Shown here: positions 45,437 to 57,283 of the stretch, piece after piece
Layout of the letters: the number at the start of each line of letters is the position of its first letter
Numbering within the stretch: position 1 is the first letter of the stretch
Assembly: GCA_038503065.1 (NCBI GenBank)
Contig: JBCAMK010000013.1
Coordinates: 124,001 to 188,000 of the forward strand
Length of the DNA: 64,000 nt
From: Paragyromitra xinjiangensis
Taxonomy: Eukaryota; Ascomycota; Pezizomycetes; Pezizales; Discinaceae
Reading direction: 5' to 3'
Position numbers and translations under genes: made by a program
Notes under the pieces: generated by a model
What the model saw: the letters and a program-made list of their open reading frames with translations, nothing else
Database searches by the model: none
Told to the model about the DNA's origin: nothing

Positions 45437-47437
45437 TCACTCGGCTATACACTTACTATCGATTCTCACATTCTTCATGTGAATCTCCAGCTGCCATCTA
45501 CCTGAGATCTCTCTCCGTTTATCCGCCAAGGCATCTTCCATCTCCCCAAGCTGCTGACGTACGATCTTCATATCCTCGATCCCAGCGGCCTGATCCTGCG
45601 TAATGCCCAACTCTTCAGCCATCACCATATTTTCATGAGTAAGCCACAACGCCTCATAAGCCATTGGCGTAATCTCTTCAAGCTCCAGCTGCATACGTTC
45701 AACTTCCTCCATCTCCGGAGAAAACAAGCCCTTCCTTGCAGCTCTTGCAGATTCGAAAATAAACTTCAAGGAGCCTGCATTCCACTCCCAGGTATCAAAA
45801 AGGGAAGTCGTAAGGTTACGCGGCAACCAACTCCTACCCTCGCGCCTAACCCAGTCTTGGCAAAACCCCATGAATACTCCCCTGCTCCGCTGAACTTCAA
45901 ATTTCCAGTTTCTTTTCAAAGCCGATCTCCAGAGCTGGTGGTCGTCGGAACTAAAGATATCTGGACAGCAGGGTACATGCAATTCCAGCGTCTCAAGTTG
46001 TGGGAACGTCTTCTCGAAGCTAAGCGAAGACAATACCCGGCAGTGATGTCCCGCCTTTGCCCCCGGGTCTCCAACTGCTGGTTTGAATATCAGCTTTTTC
46101 AGCGTCCGGTACGAAGGCCGAAGGAACGACAACAAGCCGTCCATAGTTAAGCTAGAAGCCAGTCCTCCATCAACCTGAACCGAAACTAAATTGTTGAGAT
46201 TACAGCAGCTGAACTTCTTTAGAAACGCATCATCAATTCTCCAGTTCTGAGTCGCAGCCTGCGGATCGTGCTTTAGATTCAAGCTAAGATGTCGAATATT
46301 CTCCCAGTACTTATCAGAACCAAGGAAAACACCGGAATGCAGCTCGCCGCAGTATTTTTCGAGCTCCGCAGGAGAAGGTCCCTCTTGGAAGTGTTCAGAA
46401 AAGGTAGGTAAATTTCCCTTAGGAATCTGAGGCAGATCAACAATATCACCATTGACAGCGCGAGGACTAGAAGAAGTAACGCCATGGTTAATAACTAAAA
46501 ACTCTCGAAGCGAAAGTTTATCAGCATAACACAAAAGGCCAGCAAACACTGGTCCCCAAAGGCCCTGCGGCAGCGTCGCAAGAATCGTAGCCGGAAACTG
46601 AACACAGGTTGGGACCTCCATGGCCGAGAAATGCGACATAATGTCCAGGAGCAGAAGGCTATCCCCATTCCACGGAGTCTGCCGGGACACTTCTTTAAAG
46701 GTATAGGATGAATCCCAGAAAGAAATACCTCTAAAGACTCGATAATCATCTCCACCAAGCGATTTCTCTTGAATAAGCATCTCCGCTACATTCACAAGAT
46801 TCGAAACCTCGCCTGGATTTCCGAGATACAGCGTGATGCCAGACTGAGCCAGAAACGGAAAATCCCGAACGAGTCTCTTCCCAACGCCACCGACAGACAA
46901 CTGCATCTTCTTGCTGAGGGCGTCTAGATCACTAACATCAATCTCGATATACTCACCTTCCCCAGCGGGCCCTGACAGGATAAACTTGAGCGTCCACGAA
47001 TGCCATCTCGAGCACGTCAGTCGAATTGCGAATGTATCCACAATACGATGCATGAGCGAGCGGGATTTCACAGCCTTATACGGTGTTCCTGGTCGCGAGC
47101 AGGAACATATATTGCTTGATGCTTCCGTAGAGCTATAGACCTCTGATAAAATCTGGTCTAAGATTTCTGTAGGCAGCCGATTGATCAAATCCGGCGGTAT
47201 GCATTGCGGTTTATCTATGCTGGTGCTCAATAGTAAACTTTGAGGTTTGTTTCTAGCGGACTTAACTCGAATAGCGTAGTTGTGTTTGCGGAACGCATCA
47301 CGCAGGACTGCAGCATCGCTGGCGGTTTTGGCAGCAGAACCTTCAAGTTCGTAGGGGTATGGCTGGGGCTTGCAGCAACACTTTAGCGATGCTCCAGTGC
47401 GGTTATAATCGCGTCCTATTTCAGCAAGAGACGACAT
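45437..47437 (-). CDS. F-box-like domain protein, 666 aa
   Basis: Single-exon frame from ATG 47437 to stop at 45437. The N-terminus carries a CCC/Tyr-Pro stretch. At about residues 95-160 lies an F-box-like segment, INRLPTEILDQILSEVYSS followed by FAIRLTCSRWHSW, separated by a Cys/Ser insert longer than usual. The middle holds leucine-spaced segments (LETLELHVPCCP, IRHLSLNLKHD), as in F-box proteins with degenerate repeats. The last ~120 residues are Glu/Met-rich and probably helical (MEEVERMQLELEEI and GEMEDALADKRREI), possibly a coiled coil. Role presumably substrate recognition for SCF ubiquitination; substrate unknown. A telobox-like motif lies ~95 bp upstream. Confidence 0.75.
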   Translation of the reverse strand: MSSLAEIGRDYNRTGASLKCCCKPQPYPYELEGSAAKTASDAAVLRDAFRKHNYAIRVKSARNKPQSLLLSTSIDKPQCIPPDLINRLPTEILDQILSEVYSSTEASSNICSCSRPGTPYKAVKSRSLMHRIVDTFAIRLTCSRWHSWTLKFILSGPAGEGEYIEIDVSDLDALSKKMQLSVGGVGKRLVRDFPFLAQSGITLYLGNPGEVSNLVNVAEMLIQEKSLGGDDYRVFRGISFWDSSYTFKEVSRQTPWNGDSLLLLDIMSHFSAMEVPTCVQFPATILATLPQGLWGPVFAGLLCYADKLSLREFLVINHGVTSSSPRAVNGDIVDLPQIPKGNLPTFSEHFQEGPSPAELEKYCGELHSGVFLGSDKYWENIRHLSLNLKHDPQAATQNWRIDDAFLKKFSCCNLNNLVSVQVDGGLASSLTMDGLLSFLRPSYRTLKKLIFKPAVGDPGAKAGHHCRVLSSLSFEKTFPQLETLELHVPCCPDIFSSDDHQLWRSALKRNWKFEVQRSRGVFMGFCQDWVRREGRSWLPRNLTTSLFDTWEWNAGSLKFIFESARAARKGLFSPEMEEVERMQLELEEITPMAYEALWLTHENMVMAEELGITQDQAAGIEDMKIVRQQLGEMEDALADKRREISGRWQLEIHMKNVRIDSKCIAE

Positions 47438-47530
47438 TTCTTAACATCTAGAATTGATGGTAAAGTGTAGAATGTGTAGAAGGAGAGATATTGATGGTAT
47501 TTATGATGGAGAGTTCAAACCGAAGAACGG

Positions 47531-47542
47531 AACCCTAACCCT
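47531..47542. promoter_or_regulatory. telobox-like AACCCTAACCCT
   Basis: Two telomere-type units (AGGGTT on the transcribed strand), 94-105 bp upstream of the F-box gene ATG at 47437. Similar to the motif before the zinc transporter. Confidence 0.35.
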
Positions 47543-49929
47543 GTCCATGTAACCCTTGCTAGCGCTGTACTTTTATGAGCCGACTGAGAGTGATACGTAG
47601 GATATTCCAAGGAAGCATTTACCGTGGCGGGTTTTGAAACGATTAAAGCATCATTGGTAGCAGTATTTCATCGGAAAGCTATAGGACAAGACTGAGGAAA
47701 AGAGTCCTAGAGTCTCAAACTTCGCCCACATACTATATATTAAGGATACCAGTTCTCCTTTTCAGAAGGTTTTCAGCCAAACAAACATAATGCGGATGCA
47801 AGGCTGAGAAACTGAGGAAATATTTCACAGGAACGGATGGACTGACGGGAATATCTCGCTATTACTGGATGCTCAAGTACCCGTGTGTGCATAATATAAT
47901 ACTTTTAAAGCAGTTCCACAAAACTGTGCCATATGACCCTCGGAACACACCCCCTCCGCAAGTTCAACCCTAATGCACTCAGGGAAATGTATTAGTGCCA
48001 TGTTGAAACCCATGCCAGGGTAATAAAAGCCAAAAAAGAATGTTTCCGTTGCGGGGAATTGAACCCCGATCTAGTCGGTGAGAGCGACTGATGCTAACCA
48101 TTACACCACAACGGATTGATAGTGAGACTAATGGCTTTACTAATAAGAACAAAAAATAGTGTTAGGGAACACAATATAACGCATGGTTACGAGTGATTTT
48201 CTATGAAGTACATTCGTGGCTACGTGAGTAGCGTTAGCCACCAGATCTACATGATACACTACTTGCAAGCTATCTATGCAGCGGAATGGCAGAAAACCCT
48301 ATGCTATGCCACGGGATGATGCTAAAGTGAAAGTGCTTACAAACGCCGGAAACTTTCACATCGTAAAATACAAACAGCTACCTCAAAACCGCATGCACCA
48401 ACCTCTGCTTAAAGTGAACTGTAACTCAAGCCACTCCAAAGAACCCACAACACTTACAACAGCAAAATCAGATAAACAAATACACAATAGCCATCCTACA
48501 CCCTAAAACCGGCCCACAGATTATCGCGATTTACGAGCATACCCTCTGAATTAAACTTCACCCCCTCACCCTCCAAAAGTTCCAGTTTCTTCTCGCAATT
48601 AATACCTGATGGGGCATTCCTCCAATCTCCCATGAACCCGCCGATATACTGTTCAACCCAGTCAGTGAACGTAGCTCTTAGTGTGCAGCGGGAGTGTTAA
48701 TACCCCTGAGGAGGCGATTATTCGGTGACATGGGACTTCTGGAGCATATGGGTTGTTTCCTAGGTCTCGGGTTAGAATAGGCAAATGTTAGTTTGAATGG
48801 GTATCGTACGGCAAGCGCCACCAACGGCCCTAGGAGAGGATTTTAGAGCATCTGAGAGCGCTTTGTATGTGCTGACTTTTCCTGGGGGAATCTGGGGTTT
48901 GGTCGTGTTAATGACACGAAACGCCTAGTGAAGTCGGACTACAAACCTGCTTGAGAAGCGTGTAGACTTTCTGTTTCTACGAGTCAGTATTGTTTCAATG
49001 ATACTAGAGGGAGAGTAAATACCGATTGAAACTCGGTAACGGCCATTTTTTCTTTCGTTTATGTTGAGGTGGGTGTTCTAGCAGGGAGTCGCGTAAAGTA
49101 GTGAGAGGGAGACGCGAGGACGCGACGAGGTACGCGGCACATATAAAGCCGGCTCAGAGGATGCTTGGCAGGTTGAGTCACTAGTTACATGTAGTTAAGA
49201 AGTTTAGCCTTGTGAGACGTAATATGTAGCCGAGTACGGGAACACGGCAACTACGATAACAGGACTCAGCGGTGCAAATAGGTAATAGGGAAGAAAGCTG
49301 GGGCCATAGGTTACTGATCGATATTACACGTTAGAGACCCCATTGGTGTATTTACTACTTTGCTTGTATTAGTTCTTACTGCAGACAGGGTATGAGTTGT
49401 TTTAGTCAATAGTGCAAACCCACTATCGGACACATCCCCTGAAACTGCATCTTAGATTCTGCAGTGTTGTGGCGTTACTGAGGGTTCTGAGTCGTTTCAA
49501 TTCCAAATAGCCATTTCTTACCAGTTTAATTTCTTAGAAAGGGCCAATAGATGGCGACCTTTTAGAAATCGGATGTGATGTCATAATAAACAGTTCACGC
49601 CACTGAACAAGCAAAGACTCACCATCGTCACAATAATATCTAATTTGTCGGTCAAACCTACCAGATCTAGAGCTTGAAACAAGTTCCTTTACTAATTCCT
49701 ATTGTATTTTTCATTTTTCTAGCGACGATGACTCACACCGCCTACATGAACTGTCACTCGTGTTATCCTATCATCTTATCTTATCAATAGCGTAATCTTT
49801 CCCAAGCCAATGAATTGTGCAACACCATCAATCCATGGTGTCTTTGAACCCCACTATTCCATCAACCACTCCATCGCCCTTTCCAGAACTCCAACCTCAC
49901 CATCATAGCACCCCTATCACTACCAAACC
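47543..49929. other. intergenic with one tRNA gene
   Basis: About 2.4 kb between two divergent genes. Apart from tRNA-Glu at 48044-48115 no supported gene is seen; the frame at 48276-48506 has no recognisable features. Confidence 0.5.
48044..48115 (-). tRNA. tRNA-Glu (anticodon CTC)
   Basis: A 72-nt cloverleaf on the minus strand. Acceptor stem TCCGTTG/CAACGGA, D-loop with TAATGGTTAGC, anticodon stem AGTCG/CGACT with loop CTCTCAC (anticodon CTC), T-arm CGGGG-TTCAATT-CCCCG, discriminator A. No intron. A TTTTTT terminator lies just downstream. Confidence 0.96.
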
Positions 49930-51195
49930 ATGCAGATCACAGACGATCTTACTCTCTCTAGCACCGGCACCCCACCGTCTGAGCTTAATGAAGTAATCAT
50001 TGCCACAATGCGAGGGCCAGAGACCCCAGAATTCAAAGAGCTTCGCAAGCAACATCCGAAATCTAAGTTCATCTGGCACGAGCTCTCATACGAGGAGAAA
50101 TCTCGGAAGTTGAGCAATAAGCCGAGTTCTCAGGAGGAGGAGGATCAGTTTAAATTTAGGCCTAATGGACGTGAAATCGTTGGTACAGGGTTATTAGAAC
50201 TGTTCAAAGAAGCAACGATACTCTTCACGACATATCTTCTCCCACTACCGGAACAAGCGCCGAAGTTGAAGTGGGTGCAGATGTTTGCCGCTGGATTTGA
50301 CGAGTTCTTGACGAACCCACTGTTCACGGATACGGATATTGTGTTTACGACAGCGAATGGAGTCCACGGGTATGAAAACCACAACTCGCAACCCTCCTCA
50401 AAACCCAGCTAACAAAATACTAGCCCCCAAATCACAGAGCACATATTCCTAACCCTCCTCTCCACAACCCACCACTTCCCTCTCCTCCACTCCTGGCAGC
50501 GCTCCCACAGCTGGGTCGGCCCCGCACCACCAGTCCACGACCTCGTAACCCAGCGTATCGGCATCCTCGGCTACGGCTCCATCGGACGTCAGGTCGCCCG
50601 TGTCGCCAACAGCTTCGGTATGTTAATCCACGCATACACCGCTTCCCCACGAACCACCCCCTCATCTAGACAAGATACCGGATACGTTGTCCCTAGAACT
50701 GGAGATCCCGAGGGTATATTTCCTGAGAAGTGGTATTCCGGCACTACGAAAGAGGAGCTACATGAGTTCCTAGGTAGTGGGTTAGACGTTCTTGTTATTG
50801 CTGTCCCATTGACGAGTGATACGCGGCATTTACTGTCAGGGGAGGAGTTTGAGATTTTGTCTACTCCAAGGCCTAGGACTAGGAGAGGGGCGTTTGTGGT
50901 GAATATCTCGCGTGGGGGGATTATTGATCATGATGCATTACTTGTTGCGCTGAAGAAGGGGTTGGAGGGAGAGGAAGGGGGTTTGAGGGGTGCGAGTTTG
51001 GATGTTACGGAGCCGGAGCCACTGCCGAGGGAGAGTGAATTGTGGGACTTGGAGAATGCGGTTATCACGCCACATGTTAGTGGGACTGGGAGTGCGTATT
51101 TAGAGAGGGTGGTAGGGATTTTGGAGTTGAATTTGGAGAGGTTGAGGACTGGGGGGAAGTTGGTTAATGTTGTGGATAGGAAGAGGGAGTATTAG
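49930..51195 (+). CDS. D-isomer-specific 2-hydroxyacid dehydrogenase, 403 aa
   Basis: NAD(P)-dependent oxidoreductase interconverting 2-oxoacids and D-2-hydroxyacids (glyoxylate/hydroxypyruvate reductase or formate-dehydrogenase-like family); cytosolic, no targeting signal seen. Exons 49930-50369 and 50424-51195; donor GTATGA, acceptor ACTAG; 1212 nt in frame. The catalytic domain runs from the start to ~150 (KWVQMFAAGFD, FTTANGVHG). The Rossmann loop is GILGYGSIGRQVAR. Active-site residues are Arg in VVNISRGGIID, Glu in LDVTEPEPLP and His in VITPHVSG. An insert after the Rossmann loop (TASPRTTPSSRQD, then GDPEGIFPEKWY) is typical of the fungal subgroup. Converges with the LPMO gene, 180 bp between stops. 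Substrate not assignable. Confidence 0.92.
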
Positions 51196-51375
51196 TGACT
51201 GATTGTGGTTCTGGGGGAGCGAGCATAGACTAGTTGGAATAGACGATCTTATATTATGAGGAACGAGAGTATGGCGGCCACTGATTAACAAAAAACTTTA
51301 AAAGACTTTCTAAAAAAACTAATAAGGGAACCACGAAAGAAAACCCCAAAGACCCCTGTGCTCGAGACCCCAACC

Positions 51376-52206
51376 TCAAAAACAATCCGTTCCACCCGGA
51401 GCCGCAGATTTATTCCCATCCCCCCTCTGTACAACCGCACCCGGATTCGGAAACTCCACAGCAATCCCCTCCGGAATCGTACACCCATTCGTCCCAATCT
51501 GCGCAACGAACGTTCTAGGGTACGCAGTACCAAGACCCGAACCACCACCCGTGATAGTGACCGCTGCGCAATTCATATACATTTCCCGATTACCGATTTT
51601 ATTGAACCAGGTCCTGTGGAAGTTAGCAGAGGATGGAAGGGGTGGAGTGGAATGTAGACTTACCACGCGAAGAGGGCCGCGCCGCTTGCGGCTGCTGTTG
51701 GAATGGGGAAACTAAAGGTTCCGCCGTTTTCGACAGGACATGCACCTATTTTATTAGTTCTTATGAAATTTTATTTGAAGTGGGAAGTTACCGATCCAAG
51801 ACTTGATGACTCTAAAAGTCGCACCATTATCATACGAAAGTGAAGCCTGGCAACTCCCACCGCCGTGGATTGCAGCTCCTTCAAGACTAAGAGTACAAGA
51901 AATTAGACACAGCTCAATTCACATAGGAAAGAAGGATACACACGTGAAACTCTGCGTACTCCCCGCAGCCCAGCTCCCCACTGATCGCCCGGCGCCGCGG
52001 GCAGTGTCTTTATGGAATTGTTTACATGGGAATTGCGGCCCCTTGATGGGGAAACTTAGGTCGAAGTCGGTGTTTGTAGCGTAGGGGTTGCCTTTGTATC
52101 CTAGGCTGGTGGGAGCACTCATAAGGATGTGGGCATGAGCGAGGGATATGGGGAGGATTGATGACGCTGCGAAGGCGTAGAAAATGAGGTTTTTGGTACT
52201 AAACAT
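51376..52206 (-). CDS. secreted AA11-like lytic polysaccharide monooxygenase, 225 aa
   Basis: Copper enzyme predicted to cleave chitin oxidatively. Exons 51944-52206, 51792-51886, 51664-51745 and 51376-51613; donors GTGTGT, GTAACT and GTAAGT; 678 nt in frame. The signal peptide (hydrophobic core ~6-22) would be cut at AHA|H, exposing His26 as the N-terminal copper ligand; the second His of the brace is likely His95 (AAIHGGGSCQ). Core family motifs: [42 protein letters not shown]. Cys residues are paired as expected for disulfides. The C-terminus ends in GGTDCF without the Ser/Thr-rich extension or chitin-binding region seen in some members, so it is a single-domain enzyme. Family AA11 versus a related copper protein (X325-like) cannot be fully separated by eye, but MYMNCA favours AA11. 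Confidence 0.85.
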
Positions 52207-54333
52207 AGTGGCTTTGAGGGAGCTGGGGAAAGAGGGAGGAAAAGATCGAAGAAAGGCTGAGATATAGTTTTAACGAAGGTGGGAGAAAGGGACAGAAAGT
52301 AACGGTGACTGTGGGTGAAGAATAGATCTAGTGGGTGAAGAAACTCTTTAAGTATTATATCCTACAATTACAGTTTACGGAAAGAACTTAGTGGTGCTGC
52401 TAAGGTGGGAACGTCGAGCTGTCAAAGTGATCTTCGGTGTATGCTAGTCGTGAACATCCATCGATTTGGTGGTTGCTGTTTTCTTGGTGTTGAATCCATC
52501 TCAGACAAGTGACGAATTCAGCCAAGGGGAAGGGATTTATAAGGATCGATGAAAACATATTTGTTGAGTCCATGCTAGCTTCGAATCGAAACTTGAGGTG
52601 GTTGGCAATATTATTCATCAAGAATTATAGTGAGCATTGCCCCCTCGGTGGAGATTTATTCTGTAGAAATATTCTTTAGTTAGAAATATGTTTGTAAAGA
52701 TATCACTATGAGCCAAGTTCTATCCGCAGCTGTAGTGAGATTAAAGCGCTACAAGTTCGTGCAAATCGATTACAATTAAACTTGGTACCAGTCCAACACC
52801 GAAAACAGTCCTTTGGCAACGGTTACCTATATTGATTGTAGTAATCTAATCGCAGCGAAGGGATTAAGTATACCACATATGGAATACCAAAATAGCGATT
52901 TAATGCCAATACTTATTCCGAATGCTGTATTACCGAAAGCTATTCCAACTCCATATTTTTGCCAAGACCTATAATTAGCATCTTGCGCATTCATATGGGC
53001 TAGTTTTATAGTTATCTCAAGATCCAATCCAAGCAATTGTGATTAAGAAATCTTACACACATTCCAAGCGAAGATGTTGTCTTGATGCAATCGAGACCCC
53101 GAAATCCGGAGGTTGGGTGGCGGATACGATCGCTGAAAGAGGGAATAATCTCTACATTCCTCAGGGTCACGAAATACCCTAGTCTCGTGCCCACGTTCTA
53201 GTCGCCCAGGTTTTTTTCAATATTTGGTTAAGTCTGGCCAAAAATAAGTAGTGATTTCTCCAAAAGGTCTAGAGTCGAGACTAGAAATACCCACTCTTTT
53301 GGTTCGATATATTCTGGTAGATAACGCCATCGCTAAAGAAAGAAATAGAACGGGCTGATTTTCCTAATCTTCAATTTAACTAATATTATCGAATCATAAA
53401 TTTAAACCCCTCGTTACCTACACATTTTAATTTTGAGCCAGCTCAGATTATTTTTACCCAGCCTTTGTAGATAAACCGATACTTAGTAAACAAATCAACT
53501 ACCATTGATGAATAAATATCGCCTATCCGTTTCCAGTCAGGCAAGCAATGAGGTCTCCCAGGAAATTCCAGGGAGTAGGAGCTAGCAGAAAGGATCCAGC
53601 AAGACCATATTCCTTAATGCTAGAGCAACATTTCGACTTTTGCTAAAGCGCACGATCAAAACTACCCAAGCGAAAAGCCGTAACTAATCCCACAACTGCA
53701 AAGCAAACCCGAACCTCGCATTACCACTAACTCCAAGTAGCCATCGTTAATACTGTCTGATTCAGAATCCAAGGAACACACAAGATCTCAGATGATTCCT
53801 TTCTTACCAACGACTTCGATTCTGATACTAGAGAATATTTACTCCGAGAAACCCCACATCTAAAAGCACTCGCAAACGCCCTTCAAGCATAATACTAAAA
53901 ACCCTCACTCTATCAAATCCACCATTGAAACCCTAACCTACCGAAACCACCACATCATGTACTTAACCATATCTAAACTCCCCGGCCGGCAAACAATACC
54001 CCAAACCAATAGCCCAATTAAAAACCAACAACCCCTCACAGCACCCATCGTAAGCCACCCTACATCCACCCCAACCCCTGAACCTACCACCGGCAGTATC
54101 TACGCTCTCAACACCCTCCTCCACCCTGAATTTTTCTGAGATGGTATGTTCAGGCCAAGCCCCACTATCTCCGGTAGTAGGTATAAACATTACTATCACG
54201 AAAGACGTCTAACAGTCCTAGGACATCACGCAGCAAACCAATGATGTGAAACTAAACCCCCTAAACGCTGGGCTTCAACCCCGTGTAGGTCCACCCAAGC
54301 CTACGCTAAAACAAAACTAACTACTACCAATAG
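52207..54333. other. intergenic, possible gene debris
   Basis: About 2.1 kb. Two adjacent minus-strand frames (52827-53036 and 53012-53194) encode a hydrophobic and a basic peptide in different phases and may be debris of a membrane-protein gene, but no family is recognisable. The stretch 53880-54143 may hold the 5' exon(s) of the next gene (a donor GTATGT lies at 54144). Confidence 0.4.
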
Positions 54334-55228
54334 ACACCAGTCGATCAAATAATTGAACCGTACCTCGGCCTGGGTGTGGAACTATCCGCTCTGGTAGAGC
54401 GGGACTTTAATCGATATCTGCAGGTAATGGATAGGCGTTTGGGGTCTACTAAACAGAGTGTGAGTGAGAATGGGAGGTTGGTTGCGGAGATGGGGTTGAT
54501 GTCTAGAGTAGCTACTGAGCAGGATTCTACTGCTGGAGGGGGTGGAGGTAGTTTTAGGGGTAGTGGGATTAAGGATGGTATTGATACTAAGAAAGTGGCC
54601 CTCCAATCACCCACCGAGCCGGTTAGAAAAACAGCCGTAGCCATCGAGCCAACTGTTTCCGAGAAGATAGCCATAGCAACTATCCAGTCCAACACCACAC
54701 CGCCCGACGGAGTAACCGCAAAACAAGACCCAAAATCCTACGAACAACACGCCTACCATCTTGTCAGCGAGATAGGTAGACTAGGTAAAATCGCCTTCGA
54801 AGTCGCCACAAGCTTCTGCATGTCACAAGTAACCCAAGTAAGCCACCCCCACCCTATAAAACCCCCCACTAATAACACCCCCAGTTCCACTCATGCTGCA
54901 CCGCAGTCCGCGAGATCCTTATGGAATGCGAGACGAACCTCCAACAGGTCGGAGAGTACATGCTTAAGATCAGCTTCCCGCTTGCTCGGAAGTCGATCGT
55001 CGATCAGCTTGGTATGTCTCTCTAAATAGCAAAAGCTAGACTAATGGCTTTGGGGTAGATCGAGCTAGTGAGCTGGTTTTTGCGCCAAATGCGGAGATGG
55101 GGGTGGCGCCGAGGAGCGTGTTTAGTGAGCTTTTGGGGGAGATTCGGAATTCGATTAGGGTCTTTATGGAGTTTTATGCGATTGCGGTTGGGGGTCGGGA
55201 TTTGTTCTGTCTGGTTGTGTTGGGGTAG
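54334..55228 (+). CDS. unrecognised protein, C-terminal exons (5' part unresolved)
   Basis: Three exons fit together: 54334-54837, 54885-55011 and 55059-55228; donors GTAAGC and GTATGT with AG acceptors, giving 266 residues to a TAG stop. The frame is open back to an acceptor (CAATAG at 54333). A donor GTATGT at 54144 preceded by NFSEM in the matching phase suggests one more upstream exon, but its start could not be traced without stops. The protein has a Gly/Thr-rich low-complexity middle, then an apparently helical C-terminal half with conserved-looking spacing (CCTAVREILMECETNLQQV, SFPLARKSIVDQLDRA, LLGEIRNSIRVFMEFYAIAV). The pattern vaguely resembles C-terminal regions of fungal Zn-cluster regulators, but no zinc cluster was found. 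Function unknown. Confidence 0.45.
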
Positions 55229-55664
55229 GTGATGGAGAGGATGTCAGATGGGTTGTGTTTGTGAGGGGTTGTATTTCTTTACTAGTACTGGACTAGATTG
55301 CGTGGGATTGAAATTAAGATCGATATGAACCCTCTTAAGCGGTTCTCGATCCTTTGAGTTAGTATCAGCTGAAAGACGGCGGAGGAGTTCTCTCATCTGT
55401 GAATCTAAGAACACAGGCTCTATGAAGTGATGACCTAAAGGAACAAAAGTTTGTATCTCCTACAGGTGCAACAGTAAGTTCATACCTGGAGTTGAAGAGA
55501 TGGGTATTTGGCTGTGGATTAATAACTGAGTTTGGATATTGGTTGGTAGTTCAGAATGATAAACAGAAATTTACTATATCCCTTTTGGTATCCTAAACAA
55601 AATACAATACATTACAATTCAAGTCCTAGGCCTAGTCTTTCACCCTTTATTCAATTATCCGCCA
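55229..55664. other. intergenic, convergent 3' ends
   Basis: 436 bp between the unrecognised gene (+) and the palmitoyltransferase (-). Nothing recognised beyond presumed 3' UTRs. Confidence 0.5.
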
Positions 55665-57055
55665 TCACCTTCCCTGCACCATCCTCCTCCTAACCAACTC
55701 CCCCAACGGCACATCATCATCCCCTCCCTCCGCCTCCTCATCAACCCCATAATCCTCCAACGTCTCCCCATCCTCATTCTTCCACCTCTTCTTCGCAACC
55801 CCCGGCCTCACCACTCCCTCATACCCCACATTCAACCCCTCCAACCCCTTCCCACTCACACCATACCCCTTCCTCCTAACCAAATCCTCCCTCTGCCGCC
55901 TCCTCACCCCTTCAATCCACTCCTCCCCCTCCAAAACCGCCCCACTCTCCACAAACGGACTCCTCACCACCTGTCCCCCCTTATCCGGATCCGGCGGAGG
56001 CCAAACCGCAGCAAGATCCTCAAACCCATTAACCTCCCACTCAATCCCACCCTTCAACCGTATCCCACCACTCCCACAAACCACCTCCCCCACCTCCCTG
56101 GTCCTCGCCAGCGGCCAATACCACGCAAACACATTCCCCGTGCCCCCGTGCGCAGAACACAAGTTATCCCAAAACCCAATATCATACGGGAACTGTTGTC
56201 TCCGCACGCGTTTACGCTGGACAAGAACATCATGACGGTCTTGCTCCCAGGTCTCGATCGTCGTGTAGCCTTCCGCCGAGGACCAGAGCGTACGTAGATA
56301 CAACACAATCAGCGAGAACGTCACCATGAGATCCACAAACACCAACGCAGCAAGCAGGAGCATCTCCGGGAGGGTGTGTGGGCCATTATAGCTAGGCTCG
56401 TCTCTCGACTCCCAAACCGCCCACCCGCGCTTCAATAGCTGGATGAAGAGGTACGAGCAGGTGACCGCGCAGTAAAACAAGAACCGGATAAAGTGCGGGA
56501 GGTTACGGTATCCAACGCAGTTGTTCGTCCAAGGACAGTGGTGGTCCATCCTTAATACGCATCTGGTGGGTGTTAGTTGGATTCGGTAGGGTAGGGAGGG
56601 CAATGATACGTTTTGCAGGTTTTACAGTGGTGGCATCGTGGTGGTTTAAAGGCTTCGCATTTTCGACACCATTTGGAGCCTCGTGCTACTAGACGGCGTT
56701 CTTCGGCTCTACCGCGCCCTTCTTCGGCGTCTTCGCCGTCGAGGTTTGGGTCGGAGGGTGTCCAGTCTCTCGGGGGGCTGCCGGGGTGTGTGAGGATGCT
56801 TTGGGCGTAGGTGATCCAGATGCAGGCGACGAGGGTGTTAAAAAAGATGGTCTGGTTTCGGGAGAGATGGGGGTGGAGGAGGAAGAGCTGTGACACGTAG
56901 GCAAGGAAGCAGATTAAGAGGATGACGCTCGCGACTGCCAGACGGGAGAGTCGTGGGTCGAGCATTGTTGGGGAGAGAGAGAGGAATCGCTGCAGAGCTG
57001 TCTTTGTTATAGGCCGGGTAAGTCGGATCATGGTTGGGCCGCTTCCGGTGGTCAT
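55665..57055 (-). CDS. PFA4: DHHC protein S-palmitoyltransferase, Pfa4-like, 447 aa
   Basis: Endoplasmic-reticulum palmitoyltransferase; yeast Pfa4 modifies chitin synthase Chs3 and amino-acid permeases. Exons 56610-57055 and 55665-56562; donor GTATCA, acceptor CACCAG; 1344 nt in frame. Two N-terminal membrane segments (LAVASVILLICFLAYVSQLF and a second from FFNTLVACIWITYAQS). The cysteine-rich domain starts WCRKCEAFKPPRCHHCKTC and runs through the splice into CVLRMDHHCPWTNNCVGY; DHHC is intact, with the intron cutting inside the zinc-finger. Two further membrane segments follow (FIRFLFYCAVTCSYLF and LLLAALVFVDLMVTFS). A TTxE motif is seen (TTIETWEQDR), then the NPYDLG-like stretch FPYDIGFWDNL of Pfa4 proteins. 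The C-terminal ~150 residues are acidic and Gly-rich. ATG 57055 was chosen; an earlier in-frame start is not seen. Confidence 0.9.
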
Positions 57056-57283
57056 CAGTTATCACTCGGGGCGAGGCCATATTTGGTAGGGAGTAATAGA
57101 CATCTGGTACTTGATTACTGAACCCTTAACTCTACCTTATTCAACATCATTTCTCATTAATTCTAGCAACTCCCATTACCGCCATAATTCACCAATCTAA
57201 GCTATAAACAACCCCAATCTACAGAAGAGCAAACCCAAGAAAAAAAAGCCGAGCGAAGAGTCCACACCCAAACCCACCACCCC

